Shown: positions 10,328-18,775, counted from the stretch's first letter. The stretch is DNA of 64,000 nt from Candidatus Nitrotoga sp. SPKER (GCA_003402285.1 QFXG01000031.1:62001-126000); one strand, 5' to 3'. Numbers and translations: made by a program. Notes: a model not told the origin generated them from the sequence alone.

Positions 10328-10685
10328 TCAGAAATATACTTCATGCTGGCTTAGTGTAAATAGTAACTAATCATTTTGGTGTTATGCGTATTCGCGCATA
10401 GCAAAATCCAATCAGAACAACCGAGGGTTGCAGTAGCGCTTTGGCGTATAACTTCCGTGTACAAGATGTTTTAAAGTGAGCGGCAGGGTGGAGCGATAGC
10501 GGAAATAATTGCTTAGATCGCAGGATGCGAGGCAAGCAACTTTGCAAGGATGCGGCGATGGTGAGATCAAAGGCTTGCGACAGGATAGCAAGTGCCGGAC
10601 GGCAAGCGGAATTAGCACGGATGGTTGTCGTGCGGGATGAATGTTGCTTTCGGGAATGATGCCGAATAAGGAGAGGAAAATTTTA
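10328..10685. other. Intergenic stretch, structured look, no clear gene
   Basis: About 360 bases between the orf143 promoter and a small plus-strand ORF. It holds the third operator-like AAATATACTTCATG and then GC-richer sequence with many short repeats of gcaagc/gatgcg character. An untranslated RNA or a leader for the small ORF is possible, but no known family is recognised. Confidence 0.35.
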
Positions 10686-10853
10686 ATGCTCGGGCATAAA
10701 AAACGCCAATTTACACTTGCGGTTCAGGTGTGGGCGCTTGCGGATAAAGGTGATGCCGTCTTTGCTGAATGGTACGGCGGGAGCGTGATCAGCAAGGGGC
10801 TAACCTCTGTCAGGCGTTGGCCTTTCGTATTTCGCCGGTTCAAAAAAGCTTGA
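10686..10853 (+). CDS. Small basic hypothetical protein
   Basis: 55 residues from an ATG that has a very good Shine-Dalgarno (aaggagagg) 9 bases upstream. The product is basic with an aromatic centre (VFAEWYGG, RRWPFVFRRFKK). No domain is recognised. It is convergent with the XRE repressor gene. The ribosome-binding site is the main argument that it is real; it could also be a leader peptide. Confidence 0.4.
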   Translation: MLGHKKRQFTLAVQVWALADKGDAVFAEWYGGSVISKGLTSVRRWPFVFRRFKKA

Positions 10854-10876
10854 GCTGAATCTGAAGCACGAGGATG

Positions 10877-11227
10877 TTATTTTGCACCTTTGAGTAATTT
10901 TTCAGGCGAGATGAGTTCAGCATATACACCCCCTTCACGCGTCAGGGCTGCAACGGCGCTATCGGGAAGTGGTTGAGCCACGGCAATCAGCTTCTGTATC
11001 GACGGTCTGGTAAGCGCAAAGTTGCTGTCGACTTCACCGACAATAAGCCAATCAAAGGAAAATACCAAGTGCTCTCTGAGTGCCACCAGGCGATCTGTTG
11101 GCGGCGTTGCGTTGCCGGTTTCCCATTGAGATACCGATGCTTTGGATACGCCACACAAATCGCCGAATTTCTCCTGTGAAAGAGTGTTGCGCTCGCGCAA
11201 TTGCCTGATTCTGGTTCCTATGTCCAT
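10877..11227 (-). CDS. XRE/Cro-CI family repressor
   Basis: 116 residues. The N-terminal helix-turn-helix is textbook: IGTRIRQLRERNTLSQEKFG, then CGVSKASVSQWETGNATPP. A short C-terminal part (DWLIVGEVDSNFAL) likely makes the dimer contact; there is no LexA-like protease domain, so it would not be cleaved in an SOS response. It is divergent from the plus-strand operon that leads to the FlhDC-like genes, the place held by SetR in SXT/R391 elements. The matching promoters at 10298 and 11274 are its likely targets. Role as element repressor is inferred from position. Confidence 0.85.
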   Translation of the reverse strand: MDIGTRIRQLRERNTLSQEKFGDLCGVSKASVSQWETGNATPPTDRLVALREHLVFSFDWLIVGEVDSNFALTRPSIQKLIAVAQPLPDSAVAALTREGGVYAELISPEKLLKGAK

Positions 11228-11273
11228 GGCTTGAATTTTACAACATTTCTATAAAAACGAAGTAAAGAATTAA

Positions 11274-11302
11274 TTGACTTGCGAGTTTAGTATAAATATA
11301 CT
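11274..11302 (+). promoter_or_regulatory. Predicted main promoter of the control operon with operator
   Basis: TTGACT (11274-11279), a 17-base spacer, then TATACT (11297-11302) form a near-consensus sigma-70 promoter. The inverted repeat AGTATA-AA-TATACT (11289-11302) covers the -10 box, so a dimeric repressor bound there would block it. The motif is shared with the promoter at 10298-10327. The promoter faces the operon beginning at 11533. Confidence 0.65.
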
Positions 11303-11532
11303 TCGTGAATGGGTGTGTCAATTAAAACTATTCCTGTGTCGGTAAAAAGAGCACAGCGACACTATGGGGACAGGTGAAAAGTGAACAACCATGCAATCAA
11401 ATTGGGCGCGCGCAAATCAGGTGGGGGTTGTTTTTTCAGGTGTCTCCTTCACACCTCATCTGAGTTTCTGCGAGGGGTAGGGGTATCCCGGACAGCAACA
11501 CTGCTGTGCGCCCCCCTTTTAACAGCTTAACG

Positions 11533-12513
11533 ATGAGCGTCAAAGTCATGAGCATGGTCTTCGAACACTATCCAGAAGGCGGCGGCGAAATGCTCCTTGC
11601 ATTGGCGTTAGCTGACTTTTCCGATGACGAGGGTAGCAAGGTTTTCCCAAGCATACCCGCACTCGCCAAAAAAACGCGCCAGTCTGAGCGCAGCGTGCAG
11701 TACCAACTCCGAAAAATGGAGCAGATCGGCTTTATCTCGGTTGCCGAAATCAGCGCGGGTGGTCGTATCAGAGGAAAAAAATACAAGTCCACCGAATACA
11801 AAATTCATCTTGAATTCTTCATCAACAGCAGAAAAAACACACTTGCTTGCAGCCTTGAAGGTGGCGATGCAAAAAATGCATCATCTGGCACCAATCATAG
11901 GGGTGCAAAATCTGCACCGTTAGACGAAACCCTTATGAATACTGGATATTTTGCTAACGGTGAAAATTCTGCACCGCTACTGAAACGGTGCAATTCGGAA
12001 CATTTAACGGTGCAATCTGGAACACTTAACGGTGCAACAGCTGTTGCACCCAATACATCATATAAACCACCATATAAACCACCACCACAAAGCGCGCGCA
12101 ACGCCGAGCCGGAATTGCAGGGTCAAAACACCGTGGTGGTGAATTTGATTTTTCCTCCATCCATCCAGTCCGGTCAGCGCGATGCCATCCGAGCGTTGCT
12201 GTCCAGCAGCGGAGTGCCGCCCAGTCACTGGCAGATCCTGATTGACGAACTGCACGGGGCACAACTCGCCAAACCTATCACGAATCCCATTGGCTACGTC
12301 AGAGGGATGGTGGAGCGCATGTCAGCAGGCTCATTCACAGCGGAACGAGCCCCGATGATTGTCGAGCAGCGCAAAAGACGCGAAGCCAATGAGCAACAGG
12401 CAGTCACCCAAGCAAGAAAGCACCCGGATCACGGGCAGTCGTCTCAGGCGCAATTAGACCGCCTGCCGCAGCGCATTCGCGAATCACTTACCAGACTGAT
12501 GACGCAAAGTTAA
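11533..12513 (+). CDS. Winged-helix DNA-binding protein, replication-protein-like
   Basis: About 326 residues from the ATG at 11533; an in-frame GTG at 11506 and ATG at 11548 are alternatives and none has a clear Shine-Dalgarno. Residues ~1-100 form a helix-turn-helix of the HTH_36 type seen in phage and plasmid replication proteins: LLALALADFSDDEGSKVFPS, IPALAKKTRQSERSVQYQLR, KMEQIGFISV. The middle is low-complexity, and the C-terminal ~110 residues (SGQRDAIRALLSSSGVPPSHWQ onward, shown here in part) resemble the tail of such initiators. It sits directly after the predicted main promoter and before the FlhDC-like genes. It may regulate or initiate element replication. Confidence 0.65.
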   Translation: MSVKVMSMVFEHYPEGGGEMLLALALADFSDDEGSKVFPSIPALAKKTRQSERSVQYQLRKMEQIGFISVAEISAGGRIRGKKYKSTEYKIHLEFFINSRKNTLACSLEGGDAKNASSGTNHRGAKSAPLDETLMNTGYFANGENSAPLLKRCNSEHLTVQSGTLNGATAVAPNTSYKPPYKPPPQSARNAEPELQGQNTVVVNLIFPPSIQSGQRDAIRALLSSSGVPPSHWQILIDELHGAQLAKPITNPIGYVRGMVERMSAGSFTAERAPMIVEQRKRREANEQQAVTQARKHPDHGQSSQAQLDRLPQRIRESLTRLMTQS

Positions 12514-12525
12514 GGGGGAGTTGGA

Positions 12526-12816
12526 ATGGACGAAACCACACGCAAAGACATCGCAGACTTGAACAGGAGATTCCTTTACCTTGCCAGGCAATTAGCCTCA
12601 GACGAACAATATAATCTGCTGGCGGGCATTCCAAGGCTCGCGATTGAGCTAATCAAAAGCATAACGCTTGACGAGCTTGACGCACTTGCAGAAGACATGA
12701 TCGCCCCATGCTTCACGTTCAAGTTTGACGATGCGACATTCCGCGCATTGGTTGAAAGAAAAACCACCAGACGTGCGTACATGACAAATATTCTCGTCGC
12801 GCAGTCACAGGTCTGA
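12526..12816 (+). CDS. FlhD-like subunit of a transfer activator (SetD/AcaD type)
   Basis: 96 residues with a strong Shine-Dalgarno (gggggag). The sequence aligns by eye with FlhD: DIADLNRRFLYLARQLASDE matches the FlhD helix DINLSYLLLAQRLI, and the C-terminal FTFKFDDATFRALVERK matches the FlhD segment before its helix-turn-helix. FlhD partners FlhC in a hetero-oligomeric activator. In SXT/R391 elements SetCD and in IncC plasmids AcaCD are FlhDC relatives that switch on conjugation. The next gene, overlapping by 1 base, is FlhC-like, which strengthens the call. The activity on tra promoters here is inferred. Confidence 0.75.
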   Translation: MDETTRKDIADLNRRFLYLARQLASDEQYNLLAGIPRLAIELIKSITLDELDALAEDMIAPCFTFKFDDATFRALVERKTTRRAYMTNILVAQSQV

Positions 12817-13334
12817 TGAATACCAACGACATCTTCATCAGAAACCATATCAGCGCTACCACGCTGGTTCGCGAGGGCATGCGCATTCCGCTTGTACACG
12901 CCATGACCGGGGTCGCTTGGCGATCTTTGCGCAAGATTTGGCAAGACACATACGGCGACGCCACGCCGCTACCGGGAAGGATGCCAGGCAATACGCTTTC
13001 GTACATCAAGCAGGGGCAGACATCGCTCTTGTTGTCCACATTAGTGGCTGTGTATTTAACCGTAGAAAAGAGAGCAAACCCACCAGCCGCATCACAAGCC
13101 GAGATGTTCATTCAAGCGTGGGAATCAAGAAAATTCTTTACCAAAAGAGGAATGGCGATTGACATCAACGCGGCATGGTACGCAATTAGAGACGTAAAGG
13201 CCGAACTGGTGTCTTGGGGAAGATGCAAGCAATGCAAAGCGACGTACATCTTCGATACCGAGCTGAGGGAAACAAGTAAGTGCCCTTATTGCGGTGAGCG
13301 AGACATAAAAATCATTGGACCGGGCAAGCAATGA
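12816..13334 (+). CDS. FlhC-like subunit of a transfer activator (SetC/AcaC type)
   Basis: 172 residues. It has the FlhC layout: an N-terminal helical part (ISATTLVREGMRIPLVHAMT) and a C-terminal zinc site made of two CxxC pairs, Cys137/Cys140 (RCKQCKATYIF) and Cys156/Cys159 (KCPYCGE), as in flagellar FlhC. The start overlaps the FlhD-like stop (TGATG), so the two subunits are co-translated, and its own stop overlaps the slt start. No flagellar genes are near, whereas the F-type tra block follows immediately. A role as master activator of transfer is therefore likely, by analogy to SetCD and AcaCD. Confidence 0.8.
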   Translation: MNTNDIFIRNHISATTLVREGMRIPLVHAMTGVAWRSLRKIWQDTYGDATPLPGRMPGNTLSYIKQGQTSLLLSTLVAVYLTVEKRANPPAASQAEMFIQAWESRKFFTKRGMAIDINAAWYAIRDVKAELVSWGRCKQCKATYIFDTELRETSKCPYCGERDIKIIGPGKQ

Positions 13335-13774
13335 GAAAAAAATTACCAACCATCGTTGTTTGTGTGATGTTTGCCCAGATCGCATATGGACAGGCAGATA
13401 ACGCCTGCTTTGAGCAAGCAGCGAAACGTTATCGCATCTCAGCTCAGATTTTGAGGTCAATCTCCCGCGTAGAGTCTGGTGGAAACCCGGCAGCATTCCA
13501 CCGGAACGCAAATGGAAGTTGGGATATTGGACATATGCAGATCAACTCTGCCTGGCTGCCGACTCTTGCCAAATACGGGATCACCAAAGATCGCTTAACA
13601 AATTCGTGCGTCAACACCCATGTCGGGGCTTGGATATTGGCAAACAATTTTCAACGTATGGGGTATGGATGGAACGCTGTTGGTGCATACAACGCAAACT
13701 CGCCAGATAAAGCGGCCGCATACGCCAGAAAAGTTGCAGCAAACCTGCGTAACGAAGAGGTATCAATTGATTAA
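13331..13774 (+). CDS. Lytic transglycosylase of the conjugation system
   Basis: 147 residues with a cleavable signal peptide (IVVCVMFAQIAYGQA). The SLT domain has the catalytic Glu in SRVESGGNP (about residue 48), then DIGHMQINS and GAYNAN, all family hallmarks. The enzyme cleaves peptidoglycan in the periplasm to make room for the type IV secretion channel. It is the first gene of the first transfer block and starts inside the stop of the FlhC-like gene (ATGA). It corresponds to the Slt proteins of F-type and VirB1-type systems. Confidence 0.9.
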   Translation: MRKKLPTIVVCVMFAQIAYGQADNACFEQAAKRYRISAQILRSISRVESGGNPAAFHRNANGSWDIGHMQINSAWLPTLAKYGITKDRLTNSCVNTHVGAWILANNFQRMGYGWNAVGAYNANSPDKAAAYARKVAANLRNEEVSID

Positions 13775-14417
13775 GCGACGCGTAGCGGTCTTGATCTTGG
13801 CAATAGTATCTTCAACCCTGTTGGTGGGGTGTAATAACTTATCCAGAGAACATCCGGACAGAATCGTCAATGTCGATCCGAGCATCGGGTATCTGGACGG
13901 CAAATTCCGTATCTGCCGAGAAAATTGTCCGAAGCGCACAGAAAAAGTTTTGGATGATGCTGACTACGCAGTTATGCAAGCTCCACCGGTCAGCATCCAG
14001 CAATCCGAACCACCAATAACTCTGCCCGTCAGTATCGCAATACCTGCCAACGAACACGCCGACATTTTTATTGTGCAATTCGAGTTTGGCAAGAGCATAC
14101 CGACCAGTAATGGGTACAAAACCATCGCCTTGCTGACCAAAGCAGCCAAACAAACAGCAGTCGCCATCGAGCTGATCGGCGAAACAGACGATATCGGCAC
14201 TCAAAAATACAACGACAAGCTGGCATCCAGGCGGATGAACTTTGTGGTGCGCTGGCTTAAATCACACGGGGTGAATGCCAGGATTTCTGTTGAAGCAAAA
14301 GGGGGATGCTGCCACCCGGCACCATACGACACTACAGAAACAGCGTTGCAGGAAAAGCGCCGTGTGCAAGCAAAAGTGCAGCAGACAATCGAGAAAGGGG
14401 GACGCACCAGGAAATGA
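13767..14417 (+). CDS. OmpA-family lipoprotein
   Basis: About 216 residues starting at a TTG (13767) with a gaagagg Shine-Dalgarno; the start overlaps the slt stop. The signal ends in lipobox LLVGC. The C-terminal OmpA-like peptidoglycan-binding domain covers about residues 95-200 (FIVQFEFGKSIPTSNGYKTI, then ELIGETDDIGTQKYNDKLAS and RRMNF). It should anchor outer membrane to cell wall. F-type operons do not usually carry such a gene here, so it may help stabilise the channel or mediate surface exclusion; both are guesses. Confidence 0.8.
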   Translation: MIKRRVAVLILAIVSSTLLVGCNNLSREHPDRIVNVDPSIGYLDGKFRICRENCPKRTEKVLDDADYAVMQAPPVSIQQSEPPITLPVSIAIPANEHADIFIVQFEFGKSIPTSNGYKTIALLTKAAKQTAVAIELIGETDDIGTQKYNDKLASRRMNFVVRWLKSHGVNARISVEAKGGCCHPAPYDTTETALQEKRRVQAKVQQTIEKGGRTRK

Positions 14418-14471
14418 TTATCGACAACCGTAGCAAACCAACTATTCAACAATTTACCAAAGGATTTAAGA

Positions 14472-14765
14472 ATGAAAAATAAATTGATCATTTCGCGCAT
14501 TGCCCTTCTGTGCGCGATGCTCGGCATTCCAGCTTTCGCCTTCGCCGGTACAACGGGGACAGAATTCCTGGCTCTGTACACCTGGATCAACGGGGTGGTT
14601 ACCGGTTACCTTGGTCGTGCCATCGCAATGGCATCGGTTGCCATTGGCGCGCTGATGTCTGTCGCTAAATCAAACCCAATTCCCATTCTTGTCGGAATCG
14701 GCTTTGCGATTTTCTTGCAATACACGCCAACGATCATCACCGGCATTTTGACCGCGACGATCTAA
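14472..14765 (+). CDS. traA: F-type pilin precursor TraA
   Basis: 97 residues. It has a long signal sequence (RIALLCAMLGIPAFAFA) and two hydrophobic segments (YLGRAIAMASVAIGALMSVA and ILVGIGFAIFLQYTPTIITG) separated by a short polar loop (KSNPIP), the shape of F-type pilins. It sits directly before traL, as in F, R391 and IncC. The mature subunit would polymerise into the conjugative pilus. Pilin sequences diverge fast, so the call rests on size, topology and position. Confidence 0.85.
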   Translation: MKNKLIISRIALLCAMLGIPAFAFAGTTGTEFLALYTWINGVVTGYLGRAIAMASVAIGALMSVAKSNPIPILVGIGFAIFLQYTPTIITGILTATI

Positions 14766-14775
14766 GGAAAATGCG

Positions 14776-15066
14776 ATGAATGAGACTGGCTATATTCCGC
14801 GCACATTGGACAAACAAGAGCAATTCCTGTTGTGGGATATAGACCAGTTCATCGTGGCCGTAATGCTTATCGGCATTGGTTTGTCATTGGGAATGATGGT
14901 CGGCGGGATTGTGAGTGGAAGTTTGGCAGCTTGGCAGTACGGCAAACTCAAAGCAGGAAAACACGCAAAGTTCGCTGTCCACTCAATTTATTGGTGGATA
15001 CCCAGCAGACTGTTTGTCAAAACTGCCATCACCCCCCCGTCACACGAACGCTATTTTTTGGGCTAA
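14776..15066 (+). CDS. traL: Type IV secretion inner-membrane protein TraL
   Basis: 96 residues. TraL family signature: IPRTLDKQEQFLLWDIDQF at the start, then a double hydrophobic stretch (VAVMLIGIGLSLGMMVGGIV) and a C-terminal HSIYWWIPS. It is the F-type counterpart of VirB3 and sits in the inner membrane with the pilus assembly machine. It is nine bases from traA and three from traE, so the cluster is a tight operon. Confidence 0.93.
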   Translation: MNETGYIPRTLDKQEQFLLWDIDQFIVAVMLIGIGLSLGMMVGGIVSGSLAAWQYGKLKAGKHAKFAVHSIYWWIPSRLFVKTAITPPSHERYFLG

Positions 15067-15069
15067 TCC

Positions 15070-15660
15070 GTGATTTCAGATAAATACATTTCCACGAGTA
15101 GCAATAAATCCAGCGAGATCACTTTTCTCAGGCTGGCGGTAGGCGTTTTATTGCTCATTATTCTTGTTGAGGGAATGGTTCTGCAAAAAACACTGGGTAT
15201 GGAAAAGACGGTAATCGTTCCTCCGGTAATCGAGAAGAGTTTTTGGGTATCTGGCAACGAAGTATCCAAAAACTATCTTGAACAAATGGCCTACTGGTAC
15301 GCGGGATTGGCATTGAACGTAACCCCTTCCACAGGGGAGTACCAGAAACAACAGTTTCTGCATTTCGCAACGCCATCCGACACCGGACGAATTGCCTCAG
15401 ACATGGCATTGCGGCTCGACTTTTTGAGCAAAAACAACACATCCACTCTCTTTACAGCGCAAACATTGAATACGGATGAAAAATTGATGAAGGTGGCCAT
15501 TGTTGGCGACTTGGACACCTTCGTGGGAGACAAGCGTGCAAGTGCCAGACGCACGGTGTTTGTTGTCGGTTTCAAGTATCTAAACGGGAGACTCTATGTC
15601 AGTGAATTCAAGGAAACAAACGAACAGGATATGTTTGGTACTGGCACTGCTGGTAAATAG
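15070..15660 (+). CDS. traE: Type IV secretion protein TraE
   Basis: 196 residues beginning with GTG three bases after the traL stop. One N-terminal membrane anchor (LRLAVGVLLLIILVEGMVL) is followed by a periplasmic domain containing FWVSGNEVSKNYLEQMAYWY, a strong TraE/VirB8 family signature. TraE is part of the core periplasmic complex. Its last 65 bases overlap traK in another frame. Confidence 0.93.
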   Translation: MISDKYISTSSNKSSEITFLRLAVGVLLLIILVEGMVLQKTLGMEKTVIVPPVIEKSFWVSGNEVSKNYLEQMAYWYAGLALNVTPSTGEYQKQQFLHFATPSDTGRIASDMALRLDFLSKNNTSTLFTAQTLNTDEKLMKVAIVGDLDTFVGDKRASARRTVFVVGFKYLNGRLYVSEFKETNEQDMFGTGTAGK

Positions 15661-16291
15661 TTTTCAGGCTGGGGCGGCACAGATTTTGTTTCAGGGATCG
15701 CCCACCGAATCAACAACCGCCACGGTATCTCGCAACGAGCCCAATCTGCTCAAGGTGGACGGTCGCAAGATCAAACGCGTCTATGGGACAGAGGGCATGT
15801 TTACGGTAACGCCAGAGCAAGATACAGGTGTGGCTTGGCTAAAACCAATCACCGACAAACCACTGATGAGCATTTTTATTACCGACGACACGGGTCAGCA
15901 CTACAAACTGCTGTTGAAGGTAGAAGACATCCCGGCAGAGACGATCATCATAAGGGACAGCAAAGGCCATGCCCAGCTATCCATGGGTATTAAAAATGAG
16001 CCGCGAAATGAAGAAATTTTGAACACCATCATGGCGCTCCATGACGGAGAAGGCGACCCAAAAAGCGAGCTTATCCCATTGTGGAAAGGTATTAAATTCG
16101 AGCTTGTCAGGACACTTGATCTAAGAGGGTTGCGCGGGGAAGCGTACCAGCTGACAAACACATCAGACAAGCAAGTCGTCATGGATGAGCGTGAGTTTTA
16201 CCGCGATGGTGTACAGGCCGTGTCGATCGAAAAAATAGTCCTGGAAACTGGTGATTCAACAGCAGTATTCGTCCTCAGCGAGGGCAAGTAA
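15596..16291 (+). CDS. traK: Type IV secretion outer-core protein TraK
   Basis: 231 residues with a signal peptide (ICLVLALLVNSFQAGA). The TraK domain (VirB9/secretin-N-like) is visible in EPNLLKVDGRKIKRVYGTEG and KPLMSIFITDDTGQHYKLLL. It would form the outer-membrane core with TraV and TraB. The start overlaps traE by 65 bases and its stop overlaps the traB start by one base. Confidence 0.93.
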   Translation: MSVNSRKQTNRICLVLALLVNSFQAGAAQILFQGSPTESTTATVSRNEPNLLKVDGRKIKRVYGTEGMFTVTPEQDTGVAWLKPITDKPLMSIFITDDTGQHYKLLLKVEDIPAETIIIRDSKGHAQLSMGIKNEPRNEEILNTIMALHDGEGDPKSELIPLWKGIKFELVRTLDLRGLRGEAYQLTNTSDKQVVMDEREFYRDGVQAVSIEKIVLETGDSTAVFVLSEGK

Positions 16292-17514
16292 TGTCCAAAC
16301 TATCAGAGAAGCTCGCAAGCCTGACACCCAAAGCTCGCCAGTACATCATGCTCGGCGGGGTCGGGACGGTATTCCTGGGATTGGTGGCGGGTAGCGTTAT
16401 GCTTTGGTATAACCAACCTGCAGCTCTGCCCAAACCAACGATTCAACAACAACCCACCAACATCTCGGCACCCGGATCATCGGTTGACCCCAAAGATGTC
16501 TGGATGACGCAATCCACCGCTCAAATGAAGCAGATGGATGATGTCATCAAGGACTTGAAACAGCAGATGACAGAAATGGGGACAAAGGCATCAGCCGTAT
16601 CATTAACTGATAAACAGCAGCAATCAATTCTGCCGCCGCTTCCGCCAATGCCACCCGCAGCAGCATCGCAACCGTTGTCTGGCTTAACGCCATCAACAGA
16701 CAAGCTTGAGCCGCCCATGCCAGTTCCGCAACAAGATAGAGGGATCGCCTCTTTTGAAGTTAGCGGCAACCAAGAAGCGAAACAGGACCCGACATCATCG
16801 GACACAAAGAAGGGTTACGTGCCAGCCGGATCGTTCGTGCGTGTCGCCCTTCTGGGGGGTCTCGACGCACCAACGGGCGGACAAGCGCAAACCAACCCCC
16901 ACCCAATTCTGATGCGCACTCAGGACAATGCATTTTTGCCAAACCGCTACCGATTTGAAATCAAGGAATGTTTCATCTTGGCATCCAGTTATGGCGACAT
17001 CAGTTCCGAGCGAGCATTTGCCCGACTTGAGAATTTGTCATGTGTGCGTCGTGATGGCAAAGCAGTAGATATTGCGGTCAAGGGTTACGTCGTTGGCGAA
17101 GATGGAAAAGCAGGGATGCGGGGTAGGTTAATCAGCAAGCAAGGCCAGATACTGGCCAACGCATTGCTCGCTGGCATTGGCTCAGGGATTGGGCAAGCGT
17201 TCCAGAATAGCGCGACCACACAATCCATCAACCCGCTTGGCTCAATTTCGACAGTCAATCAAGGGCAGCAATTCAAGAATGGGATCAGCTCCGGAGTGGG
17301 CAAAACACTCGACAGGCTCAGCCAGTATTACATCGATCTCGCAGAAAAATTGTTCCCGGTGATTGAAATTGATGCCGGGCGAACGGTTGAGGTGATTTTC
17401 ACCAAAGGTTTTGCGTTTGGGGAAGGCCTTAATAGTGAACAAGAGGGGACATACACCGACATCTGGATGCGCGGCAGAAGGGCACTAAATAAATCCATCG
17501 ATCCATCTGAATAA
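16291..17514 (+). CDS. traB: Type IV secretion core protein TraB
   Basis: 407 residues. A single transmembrane anchor lies near residues 20-40 (YIMLGGVGTVFLGLVAGSVM). A helix with coiled-coil character follows (TAQMKQMDDVIKDLKQQM), then a proline-rich linker (LPPLPPMPP). The C-terminal half is the TrbI/VirB10-type beta-barrel domain (FVRVALLGGLDAPTGGQ, LANALLAGIGSGIG, VIEIDAGRTVEVIFTKG). TraB spans from inner to outer membrane and transduces energy to the channel. Confidence 0.95.
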   Translation: MSKLSEKLASLTPKARQYIMLGGVGTVFLGLVAGSVMLWYNQPAALPKPTIQQQPTNISAPGSSVDPKDVWMTQSTAQMKQMDDVIKDLKQQMTEMGTKASAVSLTDKQQQSILPPLPPMPPAAASQPLSGLTPSTDKLEPPMPVPQQDRGIASFEVSGNQEAKQDPTSSDTKKGYVPAGSFVRVALLGGLDAPTGGQAQTNPHPILMRTQDNAFLPNRYRFEIKECFILASSYGDISSERAFARLENLSCVRRDGKAVDIAVKGYVVGEDGKAGMRGRLISKQGQILANALLAGIGSGIGQAFQNSATTQSINPLGSISTVNQGQQFKNGISSGVGKTLDRLSQYYIDLAEKLFPVIEIDAGRTVEVIFTKGFAFGEGLNSEQEGTYTDIWMRGRRALNKSIDPSE

Positions 17515-17536
17515 TCAATTGATACAAGGAGAGCAC

Positions 17537-18265
17537 ATGAAGTTCAAGAGTTTAGTTATTGGTGTGGCCGCTGCTGCCATTTGCGTCACGACCGTGTATG
17601 CCGCTGACAGTGAAGAAATTGCCATGGAAAAAATGTTGCATGGACTCTATCCAACAACGCAAATTACCGACGTGCATAAAACGGGAATAGGCGGACTTTT
17701 TGAAGTAGATATGGGCAAAAACATTGGCTACACAAACAGCGATGGTCGCCTCTTTATTTTTGGCCACATCTTCGACATGAAGACCCAGCAAGACCTGACG
17801 GCACAACGCCTCGACGAATTAAACGTGGTGAATTTCGCGGAGTTGCCGCTCAAGGATGCCATCAAGACTGTACGAGGGGATGGAAGTCGAATCCTGGCTA
17901 TCTTTTCGGATCCAGATTGTCCTTATTGCAAGAAGCTGGAGCAAGAATTGCTCAAGCTGGACAACGTGACGATTTACACCTTCTTGTTTCCACTGGATGG
18001 ACTCCACCCGGATGCGTCGAAAAAAGCAAAGTTGATCTGGTGTTCCACCGACAAATCGGCAGCTTGGCGCGACTATATGCTGCACGACAAATCGCCAGCG
18101 ACCGACAAGCGCTGCGACAGCCCGATAGATCGTAATGTCCAGCTTGGACAAAAGCTCAATTTCAACGGCACGCCCACACTGGTAGCCGCTGATGGTCGCG
18201 TACTGCCAGGAGCGGCACCGATTGAGCAGATTGAAAAATGGCTAGTCGGCAAAGGAGGCAACTGA
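17537..18265 (+). CDS. dsbC: DsbC-like periplasmic disulfide isomerase of the tra operon
   Basis: About 242 residues; the ATG at 17537 has an aaggagag Shine-Dalgarno. Signal peptide LVIGVAAAAICVTTVYA. A small N-terminal dimerisation domain is followed by a thioredoxin fold with the active site DCPYCKK (Cys128, Cys131) and the cis-Pro region NGTPTLVAADG. It would correct disulfides in Cys-rich transfer proteins such as TraU, TraN and TraH. DsbC at this place in the operon is known from SXT/R391 and IncC systems. Confidence 0.93.
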   Translation: MKFKSLVIGVAAAAICVTTVYAADSEEIAMEKMLHGLYPTTQITDVHKTGIGGLFEVDMGKNIGYTNSDGRLFIFGHIFDMKTQQDLTAQRLDELNVVNFAELPLKDAIKTVRGDGSRILAIFSDPDCPYCKKLEQELLKLDNVTIYTFLFPLDGLHPDASKKAKLIWCSTDKSAAWRDYMLHDKSPATDKRCDSPIDRNVQLGQKLNFNGTPTLVAADGRVLPGAAPIEQIEKWLVGKGGN

Positions 18266-18774
18266 TGCGCTCCCCCATTGCAACCCTATTGCTGTTCTGC
18301 ATCTGGCTGTCCGGATGCAGCATGGTTGGTCTTGATGCCCAAAAATCGTTCTCCTGCAAAGCGCCACCTGGTATTAGCTGTTCTTCACTGTCTGGCGTCT
18401 ATGCCAACGCGGTGGCGGACAATCTGCCGGGTTCGACCACGAAGCAAGTCACTGTTTATGGCAAAAATGATCAAGGGAAAAGTAAGGTTTTGGGTGAAGT
18501 ACCCACAACCGGCACGCCCGTAATGAGTGTGCCAACAGTCTTGCGCGTGTGGATTGCCCCGTGGGAAGACAACAGAAAGGTGCTGCACGATCAGTCATTC
18601 TTGTACGCTGTTGCAGACCTCGGTCACTGGCAAGCCGCCCACAGCAAGAAAAAAATCGCCGAGCAATACCGCGTATGGATGCCAGCCGCTAAGCAGACGC
18701 AACAATCTGAATCGCAGCCAGTGCAGCCGCAATACCAGATGCCTCAACCCCAGCAACCACAAACCGTAAACTAG
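18265..18774 (+). CDS. traV: Conjugation outer-membrane lipoprotein TraV
   Basis: 169 residues; ATG overlaps the dsbC stop (TGATG) behind aaaggagg. Lipobox WLSGC (Cys about 18). The TraV pattern CKAPPGISCSSLSGVYANA, with paired cysteines, is the family hallmark. TraV anchors the outer-membrane core with TraK and TraB. The last 30 residues are Gln/Pro-rich. Equivalent to VirB7. Confidence 0.92.
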   Translation: MRSPIATLLLFCIWLSGCSMVGLDAQKSFSCKAPPGISCSSLSGVYANAVADNLPGSTTKQVTVYGKNDQGKSKVLGEVPTTGTPVMSVPTVLRVWIAPWEDNRKVLHDQSFLYAVADLGHWQAAHSKKKIAEQYRVWMPAAKQTQQSESQPVQPQYQMPQPQQPQTVN

Positions 18775-18775
18775 C

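Noticed and set aside
11300..14471. AcaCD/SetCD-type operator boxes before tra genes
   Set aside because: I looked for GCCC...GGGC-type palindromes upstream of the operons and found none that was convincing.
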